Shown: one piece after another, positions 16,119-24,415 of the stretch
Layout: every line of letters begins with the position of its first letter
How positions within the stretch are numbered: position 1 is the first letter of the stretch
NCBI RefSeq assembly: GCF_001682855.1
Contig: NZ_MAQW01000012.1
Span: forward strand, 992,001 to 1,056,000
DNA length: 64,000 bases
Direction of reading: 5' to 3'
Source of the DNA: Bacillus sp. FJAT-27264
GTDB taxonomy: Bacteria > Bacillota > Bacilli > Paenibacillales > Paenibacillaceae
Notes under the pieces: generated by a model
What the model was told of the DNA's origin: nothing
Seen by the model: the letters and a program-made list of their open reading frames with translations, nothing else
Databases searched by the model: none
Program-made: the position numbers and the translations under genes

Positions 16119-16226
16119 TCTCACCAGAATCGCCGAATCCAACATCCTTAAGGGGCCTCACCATAATTCACCGAATCTAACAACTACAGGCGTCCGTTCT
16201 GAAAATCACTAAATCTAACAACATAA
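16119..16226. repeat. Three degenerate ~30-bp units between pfkA and the CDR gene
   Basis: Units begin near 16119, 16157 and 16198, each of the form CTCACCA-AATCACCGAATCTAACAAC with substitutions, period about 40. The gap between the two leftward genes holds no gene besides these units and the pfkA terminator. Confidence 0.55.
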
Positions 16227-16252
16227 AAAAGCCCTGCGATCAGCGCAGGGCT
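16225..16252 (-). terminator. Terminator of pfkA
   Basis: AGCCCTGCG (16230-16238) and CGCAGGGCT (16244-16252) form a stem with five loop bases; on the minus strand it is followed by TTTTTT. Confidence 0.9.
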
Positions 16253-16291
16253 CATAAACTTCATAATTTCAGTACACAATCATTGCCGTTC

Positions 16292-17263
16292 TTATTGAGA
16301 AAGACGGGAAGCCAATTCATACAGCTCAACGTTGAAGTCCTTCTTGCTATTGACCACGGTGTCAATGTCAGTCAGAACAAGCTCACCTTTAATGATCCCG
16401 CAAGCTTTACCGGATTCGCCATCCAGCAGTTTGCGCACAGCGAAATCACCCAAACGGCTAGCCAGGTTGCGGTCCGCTGGTGTCGGTGTACCGCCACGTT
16501 GAATATGTCCAAGCACAGTAACACGCGCATCCAAGGAGGAGTGACGGTCCTTCAGTGCCTGAGCAACATCTTCGCCCTTGCCTACGCCTTCAGCTACGAT
16601 CACAATACTGTGTCTTTTACCGTTGACAAAGTTATCGCGCATACGATCAGCGACTTCATTCAGATCGTAAGGCATTTCAGGGACAAGAATGGTCTCCGCA
16701 CCGGAAGCAAGACCCGCATGCAACGCGATATCGCCGCAGTGACGACCCATAACTTCAACGACAGAAGAACGTTCGTGAGAGGACATTGTATCGCGGAGCT
16801 TATTGATCGCATCCACAACTACACCTACTGCAGTATCAAAACCAATGGTGTAGTCTGTGTAAGAAATATCATTGTCGATGGTTCCCGGCAGGGCCATCGT
16901 CTTGATCCCAAGCTTACTCAGTTTGTTGGCACCTTGATAAGAACCGTCGCCGCCAATAACCACCAGGCCGTCAATCCCCATCTCGTTAAGGATGTCCGCA
17001 CCCTTCTGCTGTCCTTCTGGCTTCACGAATTCTAGACATCTTGCCGACTGCAGGATAGTACCCCCACGTTGGATGATATCGCCGACGCTGCGCAGATCCA
17101 TCGGGAAGATATCCCGGTTCAAAAGTCCTTGGTATCCGCGTTGAATACCGAACACTTCAATACCGAAATAAAGTGCGCTGCGCACTACTGCGCGAACTGC
17201 GGCATTCATCCCTTGCGAATCCCCGCCGCTGGTCAAGACTGCGATCTTTTTAACTGTTGCCAT
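16292..17263 (-). CDS. pfkA: ATP-dependent 6-phosphofructokinase
   Basis: A 323-residue bacterial PfkA, which converts fructose 6-phosphate and ATP to fructose 1,6-bisphosphate. Visible motifs: ATP site TSGGDSQGMNAAVRA, GGDGSYQGA, the catalytic block GTIDNDISYTDYTIGFDTA, and VEVMGRHCGDIA. GHIQRGGTPTPADR near residue 250 matches the effector and sugar-phosphate region. The ATG at 17263 follows AAGGAGGAACATCAG; the longer frame to 17323 lacks a comparable signal. In many Bacillales pyk follows pfkA, but here a terminator follows, so the gene is separate. It lies downstream of ytpB on the same strand. Confidence 0.96.
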   Translation of the reverse strand: MATVKKIAVLTSGGDSQGMNAAVRAVVRSALYFGIEVFGIQRGYQGLLNRDIFPMDLRSVGDIIQRGGTILQSARCLEFVKPEGQQKGADILNEMGIDGLVVIGGDGSYQGANKLSKLGIKTMALPGTIDNDISYTDYTIGFDTAVGVVVDAINKLRDTMSSHERSSVVEVMGRHCGDIALHAGLASGAETILVPEMPYDLNEVADRMRDNFVNGKRHSIVIVAEGVGKGEDVAQALKDRHSSLDARVTVLGHIQRGGTPTPADRNLASRLGDFAVRKLLDGESGKACGIIKGELVLTDIDTVVNSKKDFNVELYELASRLSQ

Positions 17264-17330
17264 TCTGATGTTCCTCCTTAAAATTGTGCGAAGACCGTAT
17301 CTCTTGCGAGAAACTGCTTTCACAGCATTC

Positions 17331-18428
17331 CTAATACATGTGTTTGCGTATCCAGCGGCTGTTCACGAAGAAGAAGAGCCTCGTTAGCGGGCTTCCCTTC
17401 ATCAGCCGTTTTGATACTGAGCGAACTTCCCGCTGTTCGCTAACTTTCGGATCGGATAAATACAATGCCAGCAAACCTTCGATGACCATGCGATGCATCG
17501 AGGTCTCGGGAAGATTCCGGACATCCTTGCGGGCCCACTCCACGATGGAAGCGATCCGATTCAACATGGTATCAGTGTCGTCATAATAATTGCAGAAATT
17601 GAGATCACCGCCGGCCCTATCTTCATCCTGATCGATGAGGTAATCCAGCATAATGTGCAGACCGCACACATGCGGGAAATACGCGGCACGAATGGACGCC
17701 GTCTGTGCCTTACTCAGCTTGGGATCACATGAGGCCAGAAAAAGCATGAACACACCCAGAGTAGATCCTGTAGCCGCTGCAAACTCATTCCAATACAAAT
17801 GAGGTGCACGGCTCCCATGCTCCTCCCACCATTCCTTCAGGGCAGCTTCCCTGAGTTCCGGGCGAATGTGCTTGTACACCTGCAGATCCGTATACAATAC
17901 AGCCAAATCGGCAATCTCATCCGCCGCAGCCGCATAACCTGGCAGCAGGGAAATCATCTCCTGGCATTTGCGGACCAGCCTGTGCAGATAACCTCCATCA
18001 TTCTGTTCGGTGCGAAGCGCATAATAATTGACAAGCTCCGCCTCAGGATTGATAGCATCCAGCATCGATTGATGAAGCAGCCTAAAATCGGCAGGATCTT
18101 GCGAGGTACTACGGTCACATAAGTTGTCCAGATAATCGCTGATCGTTTGATAAGCAACAATAAGCGGAATAAGTATATGTCTCATCGATAAATTACCGGC
18201 CGCATAAATACCGCCGCCCTCGCAATGAAACTGTTTAGTTTCAATGCTGGCGAGCGCTTGCTTCCGGAGCTCGGGATCGGGAATCCCTTCCGCATCTTGA
18301 CGCCAGAAGCCCAGGCATGACCTAACTTCCGGCAGCACGTACTTGTAGACCCTCTTCATAAGTCCTATAGGACCTTTCGGGCTTAGGTAACGGCCTTGCT
18401 CAAATTCATTCAATGACAGTGCCTCCAC
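17331..18428 (-). CDS. ytpB: Tetraprenyl-beta-curcumene synthase (YtpB, DUF2600)
   Basis: A 365-residue protein of the large terpene synthase family. YtpB cyclises tetraprenyl diphosphate to tetraprenyl-beta-curcumene, a precursor of the C35 sesquarterpenes of Bacillales spores. Asp-rich motifs are seen at about residue 97 (DYLDNLCDR) and about 262 (DYLIDQDEDR), fitting metal-diphosphate binding. The start is GTG at 18428 with AGGAG 8 bases upstream; the preceding ATG is out of frame. The divergent MFS gene begins 180 bases away. Length agrees with the family. Confidence 0.88.
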   Translation of the reverse strand: MEALSLNEFEQGRYLSPKGPIGLMKRVYKYVLPEVRSCLGFWRQDAEGIPDPELRKQALASIETKQFHCEGGGIYAAGNLSMRHILIPLIVAYQTISDYLDNLCDRSTSQDPADFRLLHQSMLDAINPEAELVNYYALRTEQNDGGYLHRLVRKCQEMISLLPGYAAAADEIADLAVLYTDLQVYKHIRPELREAALKEWWEEHGSRAPHLYWNEFAAATGSTLGVFMLFLASCDPKLSKAQTASIRAAYFPHVCGLHIMLDYLIDQDEDRAGGDLNFCNYYDDTDTMLNRIASIVEWARKDVRNLPETSMHRMVIEGLLALYLSDPKVSEQREVRSVSKRLMKGSPLTRLFFFVNSRWIRKHMY

Positions 18429-18607
18429 ATTGTTGTCTCCTTATCCAAATCATCATTATTATAATATGATCATCGTATTTGTACAAACAACAAAATCACT
18501 TTCGCAAATCCTTGCAAGATTCAGAAATACCCCCATTTTCGTAAACATAGCTTCCTTCCTTTGTGCTATACTACTCGTATTTGATATTCGGAGGAGTGCA
18601 AAACATC

Positions 18608-19900
18608 ATGTTTTCAGAACGGAGCGGCAGCGGTTCAGGTGACCAGAACTGGCTGCGATCCTTTATGTTTACGGTTTTCGGCACCAGTGTCCTGGTTGTA
18701 TCTTATTTCCCATTATTCTATACCCATCTCGGCTTCAGTAGTTCGCAGGTAGGATACCTCTACTCTCTCGGACCGCTTATTTCAATTCTCTCCAATTTGT
18801 TCTGGAGCATGATCAGCGACCGGCTGGGCACGATTAAGAAGATCATGGTCATCCTGCTGGCAGGTCAGCTTGTTCTAGCGCTTCTTTTGGCGAGGGCAAC
18901 GGAATTTTCATCAGTTATGATTATTTTATCCCTTTTCTATTTCTTCTATTACCCTGTTTTTCCACTTGCAGATACGATGGCTATCAAAACCGCTACCCGC
19001 TATGGACGAAATTTCATCACAATTCGGGTCTTCGGTTCTCTCGGGTATGCCTTTTTCGCATTAACAGTAGGCTACCTATTGCGCGCTGTAGGCTCCTCCT
19101 GGAGCATGGCTGTCTGTATCGCTATCGTCATCGCTGCCCTGCTGATCACCATTCCATTAAAAGATGCAAAACGGGACCCGGCAACGCTGAAGAGCAAGCC
19201 TGAGAAAAGTCATAAGGGCGACAAAGGCAGTGGATTGAAAGAAATTTTGCTGCAAAAGGAAGTACTGTCGTTCTTTGGCATCGTCTTTTTACTTGCCCTG
19301 GGGCATCGGATGAATGAGGCTTTTCTGACCATCAGTCTAAAGCAGCTTGGAGCCGGCGAGGAGATTATCGGCTGGGCGCTGCTTGCTTCCGCGTTAAGTG
19401 AAATTCCGGTATTCTTTCTTCTTAGCAAATATGGAGAGCGATTCAAGGAGCTGCCTCTGCTTGTCTTTGCCAGTCTCATGTACGCCCTGCGCTTCCTGCT
19501 CATGTCCTACGCTCATGCTCCGTTGGCGATGGTGGCCATCCAGGCCATGCACAGTGTAACCTTTGGTGTTTTTTATGTCACCTCGGTTCGTTACATCACA
19601 CGGATGATACCCGATCATCTGCGGGCCACGGGCATGGCGCTCTTCACCATCGTCTGGTCGAGTGCTTCCGGGCTGCTCAGTGGGGCCTTCGGTGGGATCA
19701 TCTATGAAAATGCCGGGCGTTCCACCTTCTACATGGTTGCAGCACTCTTCTCGATCCTTGCGTTTGGCGGTTTTTTGGTAAAATACCTGCTGTCCTCCAC
19801 CCCAAAGGTCGCACCACCTGCTTCCCTCAAGAAGCAGGCTATTCAAGCTCAGGAATCACAACCGTCAGGAACCGCTCCTGCGGAGAACTCCACACTGTAG
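18608..19900 (+). CDS. MFS transporter of the MFS_1-like/PPP type
   Basis: A 430-residue membrane transporter with 12 hydrophobic segments in two halves, separated by a charged loop (KDAKRDPATLKSKPEKSHKG) at about residues 195-225. The cytoplasmic loop after TM2 reads SDRLGTIKKI, close to the MFS signature. It resembles the MFS_1-like group that includes HcaT-type phenylpropionate permeases, but no substrate can be inferred. The last 30 residues are polar (KKQAIQAQESQPSG). GGAGGAGTG about 12 bases before the ATG at 18608 supports that start; an earlier in-frame ATG at 18563 does not have a site. Confidence 0.85.
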   Translation: MFSERSGSGSGDQNWLRSFMFTVFGTSVLVVSYFPLFYTHLGFSSSQVGYLYSLGPLISILSNLFWSMISDRLGTIKKIMVILLAGQLVLALLLARATEFSSVMIILSLFYFFYYPVFPLADTMAIKTATRYGRNFITIRVFGSLGYAFFALTVGYLLRAVGSSWSMAVCIAIVIAALLITIPLKDAKRDPATLKSKPEKSHKGDKGSGLKEILLQKEVLSFFGIVFLLALGHRMNEAFLTISLKQLGAGEEIIGWALLASALSEIPVFFLLSKYGERFKELPLLVFASLMYALRFLLMSYAHAPLAMVAIQAMHSVTFGVFYVTSVRYITRMIPDHLRATGMALFTIVWSSASGLLSGAFGGIIYENAGRSTFYMVAALFSILAFGGFLVKYLLSSTPKVAPPASLKKQAIQAQESQPSGTAPAENSTL

Positions 19901-19941
19901 GTGGGTTCCTCATGAGGAACTGTCTATCGACAAACAACCAT

Positions 19942-19979
19942 ACCCTGTGTCCTTCGATAAAGAGGTCGCAGGGTTTTTG
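19942..19979 (+). terminator. Terminator after the MFS gene
   Basis: ACCCTGTG-TCC pairs with GGT-CGCAGGGT around a ten-base loop and is followed by TTTT. Confidence 0.75.
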
Positions 19980-19996
19980 TCATGATCAGGTATAAC

Positions 19997-20026
19997 AAAA
20001 AAACACAGTTCCCGAGAGAACTGTGT
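19997..20026 (-). terminator. Terminator of the cold-shock gene
   Basis: ACACAGTTC / GAACTGTGT with a short loop; on the minus strand it runs into seven T residues. It lies about 95 bases past the csp stop. Confidence 0.8.
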
Positions 20027-20118
20027 GTTGTATAATTCGTTGGTTACCACTTTTACAAGAGCTAGCCAAAATAGATATATATTTTTTCAGCAGACAGCCG
20101 GGCTGTCAGATCTGATTC

Positions 20119-20316
20119 TTATAGTTTTACAACGTTAGCTGCTTGTGGACCACGGTTGCCGTCAGTGATGTCAAACTCAACAGCTTGACCTTCATCCAAA
20201 GTCTTGAAACCGTCGCCTTGGATTGCTGAGAAGTGAACGAATACGTCTTCGCCGCCTTCTACTTGAAGAAAACCGTAACCTTTTTCTGCGTTAAACCATT
20301 TTACTGTACCTTTCAA
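20119..20316 (-). CDS. Cold-shock protein (CspA/CspB family)
   Basis: A 65-residue single OB-fold protein binding single-stranded RNA and DNA. RNP1 (KGYGFLQV) and RNP2 (VFVHFSAI) motifs are intact, and the aromatic residues W8, F15 and F17-like positions are present. The start is TTG at 20316, with AGGAGG 8 bases upstream. The leader of about 40 bases contains the palindrome GCGCCATATATGGCG, which could fold and help temperature control (inference). The protein acts as an RNA chaperone. Confidence 0.95.
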   Translation of the reverse strand: MKGTVKWFNAEKGYGFLQVEGGEDVFVHFSAIQGDGFKTLDEGQAVEFDITDGNRGPQAANVVKL

Positions 20317-20361
20317 ATGAACAACCTCCTAAAAATAGCGCCATATATGGCGTATGCTTAC

Positions 20362-20390
20362 ATTATACTCCATTTTATTGTCCAGTGCAA
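20362..20390 (-). promoter_or_regulatory. Sigma-A promoter of the cold-shock gene
   Basis: On the minus strand TTGCAC (20390-20385), a 17-base spacer and a perfect TATAAT (20367-20362). Predicted start about 20355, placing the palindrome GCGCCATATATGGCG at the 5' end of the mRNA. Confidence 0.7.
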
Positions 20391-20488
20391 TCCATCTTAC
20401 CCCCTTATCCTTGAATTAATTTGCTTTTCCCTTCCCGGGTGCGTTATCATTGACCCAAAAGCCAAAAATCGCCAGGGTGGTAATGAAA

Positions 20489-20722
20489 ATGATCAAAAAA
20501 CATGAAATATACAAAACAGACAAATGGAACATGATGACGGTTGAGGTACAAGGCCGTTATATCATCCTTCGGGAAATTTCCGATCAATGGGGTGAGGAAA
20601 CTCATACCTTCATGAGCCGTCCGGCCATGATGCAGTGGGTGGGCAACCGCTTCAACAAAGAATCCTATAAAGACAATGAAGAAGAGTATAAGAAAATCAT
20701 GGAAGCTTTCAAGCAGGTATAA
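20489..20722 (+). CDS. Small hypothetical protein
   Basis: A 77-residue basic/acidic protein (MIKKHEIYKTDKWNMMTVEV at the start; EEYKKIMEAFKQV at the end). AGGGTGG at 20474-20480 lies 8 bases before the ATG at 20489; an ATG at 20483 is also possible. There is no signal peptide or membrane helix. A short beta-strand run (VEVQGRYIILREI) suggests a compact fold. Its family is not recognised. The next small gene begins 6 bases after its stop, so the two are likely co-translated. Confidence 0.7.
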   Translation: MIKKHEIYKTDKWNMMTVEVQGRYIILREISDQWGEETHTFMSRPAMMQWVGNRFNKESYKDNEEEYKKIMEAFKQV

Positions 20723-20727
20723 CGAGG

Positions 20728-20898
20728 ATGAACACGGAGAACCTCACGGTTTATACAATCGTTGTTCTATGTCTCGGCGCCGTGCTGATTATGTCCAGGG
20801 ACCGGGTTCCTCAGCGATTGAAGCGGGGGATGGCCCTGACAGCCGCCATTATGATTTTTCTGGCTTTTGTCTTCATTATTTACAGCTTCCTGGCATAA
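20728..20898 (+). CDS. Small two-helix membrane protein
   Basis: A 56-residue protein with two hydrophobic helices (VYTIVVLCLGAVLIM, residues 8-22, and LTAAIMIFLAFVFIIYSFL, residues 37-55) joined by a short basic loop (SRDRVPQRLKRG). This gives a hairpin topology with the loop in the cytoplasm. The ATG lies 6 bases after the preceding gene; GAGG abuts the ATG, so translation probably depends on coupling. Codon pattern and composition look genuine. Function unknown. Confidence 0.65.
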   Translation: MNTENLTVYTIVVLCLGAVLIMSRDRVPQRLKRGMALTAAIMIFLAFVFIIYSFLA

Positions 20899-20984
20899 CC
20901 TGCGCATAAGCGACGCAGAGATTACATAATCATGGTCCGGCAGGGCATATTAGGAACACCTTTATTAATAAGGAGGCTTCCGCC

Positions 20985-21110
20985 TTGCCCGTATGGACCC
21001 ACACTCTCTCGTTACTGCTTGCGCTCTCTATTTTGCCGGGTGATTTATCATCCGTCATGCTGCCGCAGGAATCAACACCTGCATCATCCCATCATTCGAG
21101 GAGGATTTCC
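20985..21110 (+). other. Possible N-terminal extension of PepF with its own ribosome binding site
   Basis: A TTG at 20985 lies 8 bases after AAGGAGG and opens a 42-codon stretch in frame with pepF. It begins MPVWTHTLSLLLALSILPGD, which looks like a weak signal peptide. Cytoplasmic PepF proteins normally begin at the downstream ATG. The extension may give a second, exported form or may be a coupled leader. Confidence 0.35.
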
Positions 21111-22901
21111 ATGGAACAATTACTAAAAAGAAGTGAAGTGCCTGCGGAGAACCGCTGGAAGCTTGAAGATATGTTTGCTTCGCAGAAAGACTGGGATGAC
21201 GCTTACACCGAAACCAAAGGTCTCATTAAAAAGGCTGCCGACTTTCAGGGCAAGCTCGACACTGCTGGAGCACTGAAGGACTGCTTCGAACTGGATGACA
21301 AGCTCTCCTTGCTCACTGAAAGACTCTATGTCTATGCACATATGCGTCAGGACGAAGACACTGCTAATCCGGTCTATCAGGCACTTTCCCAAAAAGCAAA
21401 ACAGCTAAGTGTAGAAGCCGGCGAGGCGCTTTCTTTTATCACACCGGAAATTCTGGCCCTGCCAGTAGAGAAGCTCGACCAGTTCATCGCTGATTCCGAG
21501 TTGTCCGACTTCACCTTCACGCTCACGGAGATGAAGCGCCAGAAAGCGCATATTCTCACCAAAGCCGAGGAGGCACTGCTGGCCCAAGTGGGTAACCTGT
21601 CCCAGGCGCCGCAAAACATTTTTGGCATGCTGAACAACGCCGATCTTAAGTTCCCGAAGATTAAGGACGAGACCGGCAAGGAAGTAGAGCTCACGCATGG
21701 CAGCTACATTAAGTTCCTGGAAAGCCCGGACCGTGAGGTCCGCAAGAACGCTTTTAAAGCCGTGTACGAGACTTACGCCAAACAAAAGAATACAATTGCA
21801 GCAACGCTGAGTGCCAATGTGAACAAGAATGTGTTCTACTCTCGCGTGCGTAAATATCCATCGGTGCTGGAAATGTCACTCTACGGTGACAATATCCAAA
21901 AAGAGGTATATACCAACCTGATCGATACGATCCATGAGAGTCTGCCGCTGATGCACCGCTATATGAAGCTTCGCCAGAAGCTGCTTGGGGTTGACGAGCT
22001 ACATATGTATGACCTGTTTGCTCCACTCGTGGACGAATACAAGCTGGACATTACCTTCGATGAAGCGAAGAAAATTACCAAAGAAGGCCTTAAGCCGCTA
22101 GGCGAGGACTACCTGAAGGTGCTGCAAGAAGGCTATGACAACGGCTGGATCGATGTCTACGAGAATGAGAACAAACGTACAGGCGCATACAGCTGGGGGG
22201 CATACGGCACTCACCCTTACGTGTTACTGAACCATAACGACAACCTGAACAGTATGTTCACGCTGGCGCATGAGATGGGTCACGCCCTTCATTCCTACTA
22301 TTCGGACAATACGCTGAAGTATCGTGATGCACAGTACACGATTTTCCTGGCGGAGGTTGCTTCCACTACCAACGAAGCACTGCTGATGGATTATTTGCTT
22401 AATAAGTCCACAGATCCGAAGGAAAAAATGTACCTGCTCACCTACTATGCCGACCAGTTCCGTACGACTGTATTCCGGCAGACGATGTTTGCCGAATTCG
22501 AGAAGATTGTCCATGAACGCGCAGAAGCCGGTGAGTCCCTGACTCCGCAGGATCTGTCTGCCATCTACTATGACCTGAACGTGAAATACTATGGCAAGGA
22601 CATGGTCGTTGACAAGGATATCGAGATGGAATGGGCACGTATTCCCCATTTCTACAACAGCTTCTACGTTTACAAATACGCCACAGGCTTCTCGGCAGCT
22701 ACGAGCTTTTCGAAACAGATTCTGGAGGAAGGCAAACCGGCGGTGGATCGTTACCTCGGCTTCCTGAAGAGCGGGGGCAGCGACTACTCTATCAACATTC
22801 TGTCCAAAGCCGGTGTTGACATGTCCTCTCCTGCACCTATCCGTGAAGCGATGAGTGTGTTCGAAAGCGTGATCGAGCAGATGGAACAGTTGACCAAGTA
22901 A
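21111..22901 (+). CDS. pepF: Oligoendopeptidase F (M3 family)
   Basis: A 596-residue zinc oligopeptidase that cleaves peptides of roughly 7-17 residues in the cytoplasm. The zinc motif HEMGHALHS lies at about residue 387, with the third-ligand Glu in the downstream AEVASTTNEALL block. The N-terminal helical domain (KRSEVPAENRWKLEDMF) matches the family start. The ATG at 21111 follows CGAGGAGGATTTCC. A second in-frame start 126 bases upstream also has a strong site and would add a signal-like segment. A hairpin lies after the stop. Confidence 0.95.
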   Translation: MEQLLKRSEVPAENRWKLEDMFASQKDWDDAYTETKGLIKKAADFQGKLDTAGALKDCFELDDKLSLLTERLYVYAHMRQDEDTANPVYQALSQKAKQLSVEAGEALSFITPEILALPVEKLDQFIADSELSDFTFTLTEMKRQKAHILTKAEEALLAQVGNLSQAPQNIFGMLNNADLKFPKIKDETGKEVELTHGSYIKFLESPDREVRKNAFKAVYETYAKQKNTIAATLSANVNKNVFYSRVRKYPSVLEMSLYGDNIQKEVYTNLIDTIHESLPLMHRYMKLRQKLLGVDELHMYDLFAPLVDEYKLDITFDEAKKITKEGLKPLGEDYLKVLQEGYDNGWIDVYENENKRTGAYSWGAYGTHPYVLLNHNDNLNSMFTLAHEMGHALHSYYSDNTLKYRDAQYTIFLAEVASTTNEALLMDYLLNKSTDPKEKMYLLTYYADQFRTTVFRQTMFAEFEKIVHERAEAGESLTPQDLSAIYYDLNVKYYGKDMVVDKDIEMEWARIPHFYNSFYVYKYATGFSAATSFSKQILEEGKPAVDRYLGFLKSGGSDYSINILSKAGVDMSSPAPIREAMSVFESVIEQMEQLTK

Positions 22902-22923
22902 AAAAGAACGTTTAGTATGAAGT

Positions 22924-22955
22924 TAATCCCTTGCCCGGTCGCGGGCAGGGGATTT
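22924..22955 (+). terminator. Hairpin after pepF, probable terminator
   Basis: AATCCCTTGCCCG pairs with CGGGCAGGGGATT with a four-base loop. The following TATA is a poor T-tract, so termination may be partial. Confidence 0.5.
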
Positions 22956-22986
22956 ATACTGTAACCCTTTAAGGAGGAACACCCTC

Positions 22987-23307
22987 ATGAAATTACAATG
23001 GTCACTGATCGCGGGTCTGATCTTCGCGCTGCTTACCGCTGTTTTTGCGGTGATTAATGTCGACCCGGTACAGGTCAATTTCTTCTTCACCGTCGTCAGC
23101 ATGCCGCTGATCCTTGTCATCTTGGGCTGCGCCCTGATCGGCGGGATTATCGTCGGGTCCTATGGCATTTTCCGTCAGTACAAGCTGCAGAAGCAGATCA
23201 AGAACCTGACTGCCGAACTGGCCAAGCTGCGTGAAAACAGCACGTCGCTGGATAGCTTCACGCTGAGCGATGATAGCCTATCGGCAGACAACACTACACA
23301 GGTGTAA
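22987..23307 (+). CDS. LapA-domain (DUF1049) membrane protein
   Basis: A 106-residue protein with two membrane helices (residues 6-24 and 38-60) and a cytoplasmic coiled-coil tail (QYKLQKQIKNLTAELAKLRE, about 65-85). The motif NVDPVQVNFFF between the helices is the LapA/DUF1049 hallmark. In Gram-negatives LapA helps LPS assembly with LapB; the role in Firmicutes is unknown. AAGGAGGAACACCCTC precedes the ATG. The tail is Ser/Asp rich. Confidence 0.85.
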   Translation: MKLQWSLIAGLIFALLTAVFAVINVDPVQVNFFFTVVSMPLILVILGCALIGGIIVGSYGIFRQYKLQKQIKNLTAELAKLRENSTSLDSFTLSDDSLSADNTTQV

Positions 23308-23314
23308 AATACAT

Positions 23315-23343
23315 AAGGGCATCGGCTTCTGCCGAAGGCCCTA
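23315..23343 (+). terminator. Probable terminator after the LapA-like gene
   Basis: AGGGC-ATCGGC pairs with GCCGA-GGCCCT around TTCT, followed by ATTT. Moderate support. Confidence 0.5.
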
Positions 23344-23371
23344 TTTCCCCATGAACTGGAGGCTTTAATCC

Positions 23372-24415
23372 ATGCTTACGATTCAACCTAATGAAGAATA
23401 CATTCTATCCATTCTTAAAAAATTGCTCGATACTCCCAGCCCCAGCGGATATACCGCTGAGGTCATGAACCTTGTAGCTGAAGAGGCAGCTGCACTAGAT
23501 ATTCCGTTGTCCTGGAATGAGAAAGGCGGCGTGGTCCTGACCGTTCCCGGCCTCGATCCTTCCCGTACGGTAGGCATTAGCGCTCATGTGGACACTCTGG
23601 GCGCAATGGTCCGCTCCATTAAATCCAACGGTACCCTGCGTCTGACTTCCGTAGGCGGATTTACGATGAATAGTATCGAGAACGAATACTGCATTATTCA
23701 CACCCGCAGCGGCAAGACTTATACGGGCACAATCTTGACAAGTCATCCTTCCGTCCATGTCTATGCCGATGCGCGCGATTTCAAACGCCAGGAAGAGAAC
23801 ATGGAGGTCCGTATTGACGAGCTGGTATCTTCCAAAGATGATGTGCTTAAGCTCGGCATCTCCGTGGGAGATTTCATTTCCTTTGATGCCCGTGCGGTGA
23901 TTACGCCTAGCGGTTATATCAAGTCCCGTCACCTCGATGACAAGGCCAGCGTAGCTGCCCTGCTCGGCCTACTGGAGAGCATCAAACGCGAAGGCTGGAA
24001 ACCCCTGCATAATCTCTCCCTGCTGATCTCCAACTACGAAGAGGTTGGACACGGTGCCTCATGGATTCCAGGCGAGATCAACGAGATGATCGCTGTAGAT
24101 ATGGGCGCCATGGGCGATGACCTGAGCTGCAAAGAGACAGATGTCTCCATCTGTGCTAAAGATTCGTCCGGGCCTTACGATTATGCTATGACCGGCCGCT
24201 TGATCGAGCTGTCACAGGCGCTGGCCATCCCTTATGCCGTAGACATCTATCCGATGTATGGCTCTGATGCCTCCGCCGCACTGAAAGGCGGCAACAATAT
24301 CCGTGCAGCCCTGATCGGTCCGGGCGTACATGCTTCTCACTCCATGGAACGTACACATAAGCAGGCTGTCTTGAATACGACGAAGCTTCTTGCCGCTTAT
24401 GTCGGAGCCAACTGA
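23372..24415 (+). CDS. M42-family metallo-aminopeptidase
   Basis: A 347-residue co-catalytic dinuclear zinc aminopeptidase. Metal-binding blocks of the M42 family are visible: the first His in ISAHVDTLG, the bridging Asp in SRHLDDKASVAALLG, the catalytic Glu pair in SNYEEVGHGAS, the Asp in AVDMGAMG, and the final His in GPGVHASHSMERTH. A PDZ-like insert fits about 70-160. Members form large tetrahedral or dodecameric particles that trim peptides. GGAGG lies 9 bases before the ATG. The next gene overlaps its last codons, so the two form an operon. Confidence 0.9.
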   Translation: MLTIQPNEEYILSILKKLLDTPSPSGYTAEVMNLVAEEAAALDIPLSWNEKGGVVLTVPGLDPSRTVGISAHVDTLGAMVRSIKSNGTLRLTSVGGFTMNSIENEYCIIHTRSGKTYTGTILTSHPSVHVYADARDFKRQEENMEVRIDELVSSKDDVLKLGISVGDFISFDARAVITPSGYIKSRHLDDKASVAALLGLLESIKREGWKPLHNLSLLISNYEEVGHGASWIPGEINEMIAVDMGAMGDDLSCKETDVSICAKDSSGPYDYAMTGRLIELSQALAIPYAVDIYPMYGSDASAALKGGNNIRAALIGPGVHASHSMERTHKQAVLNTTKLLAAYVGAN

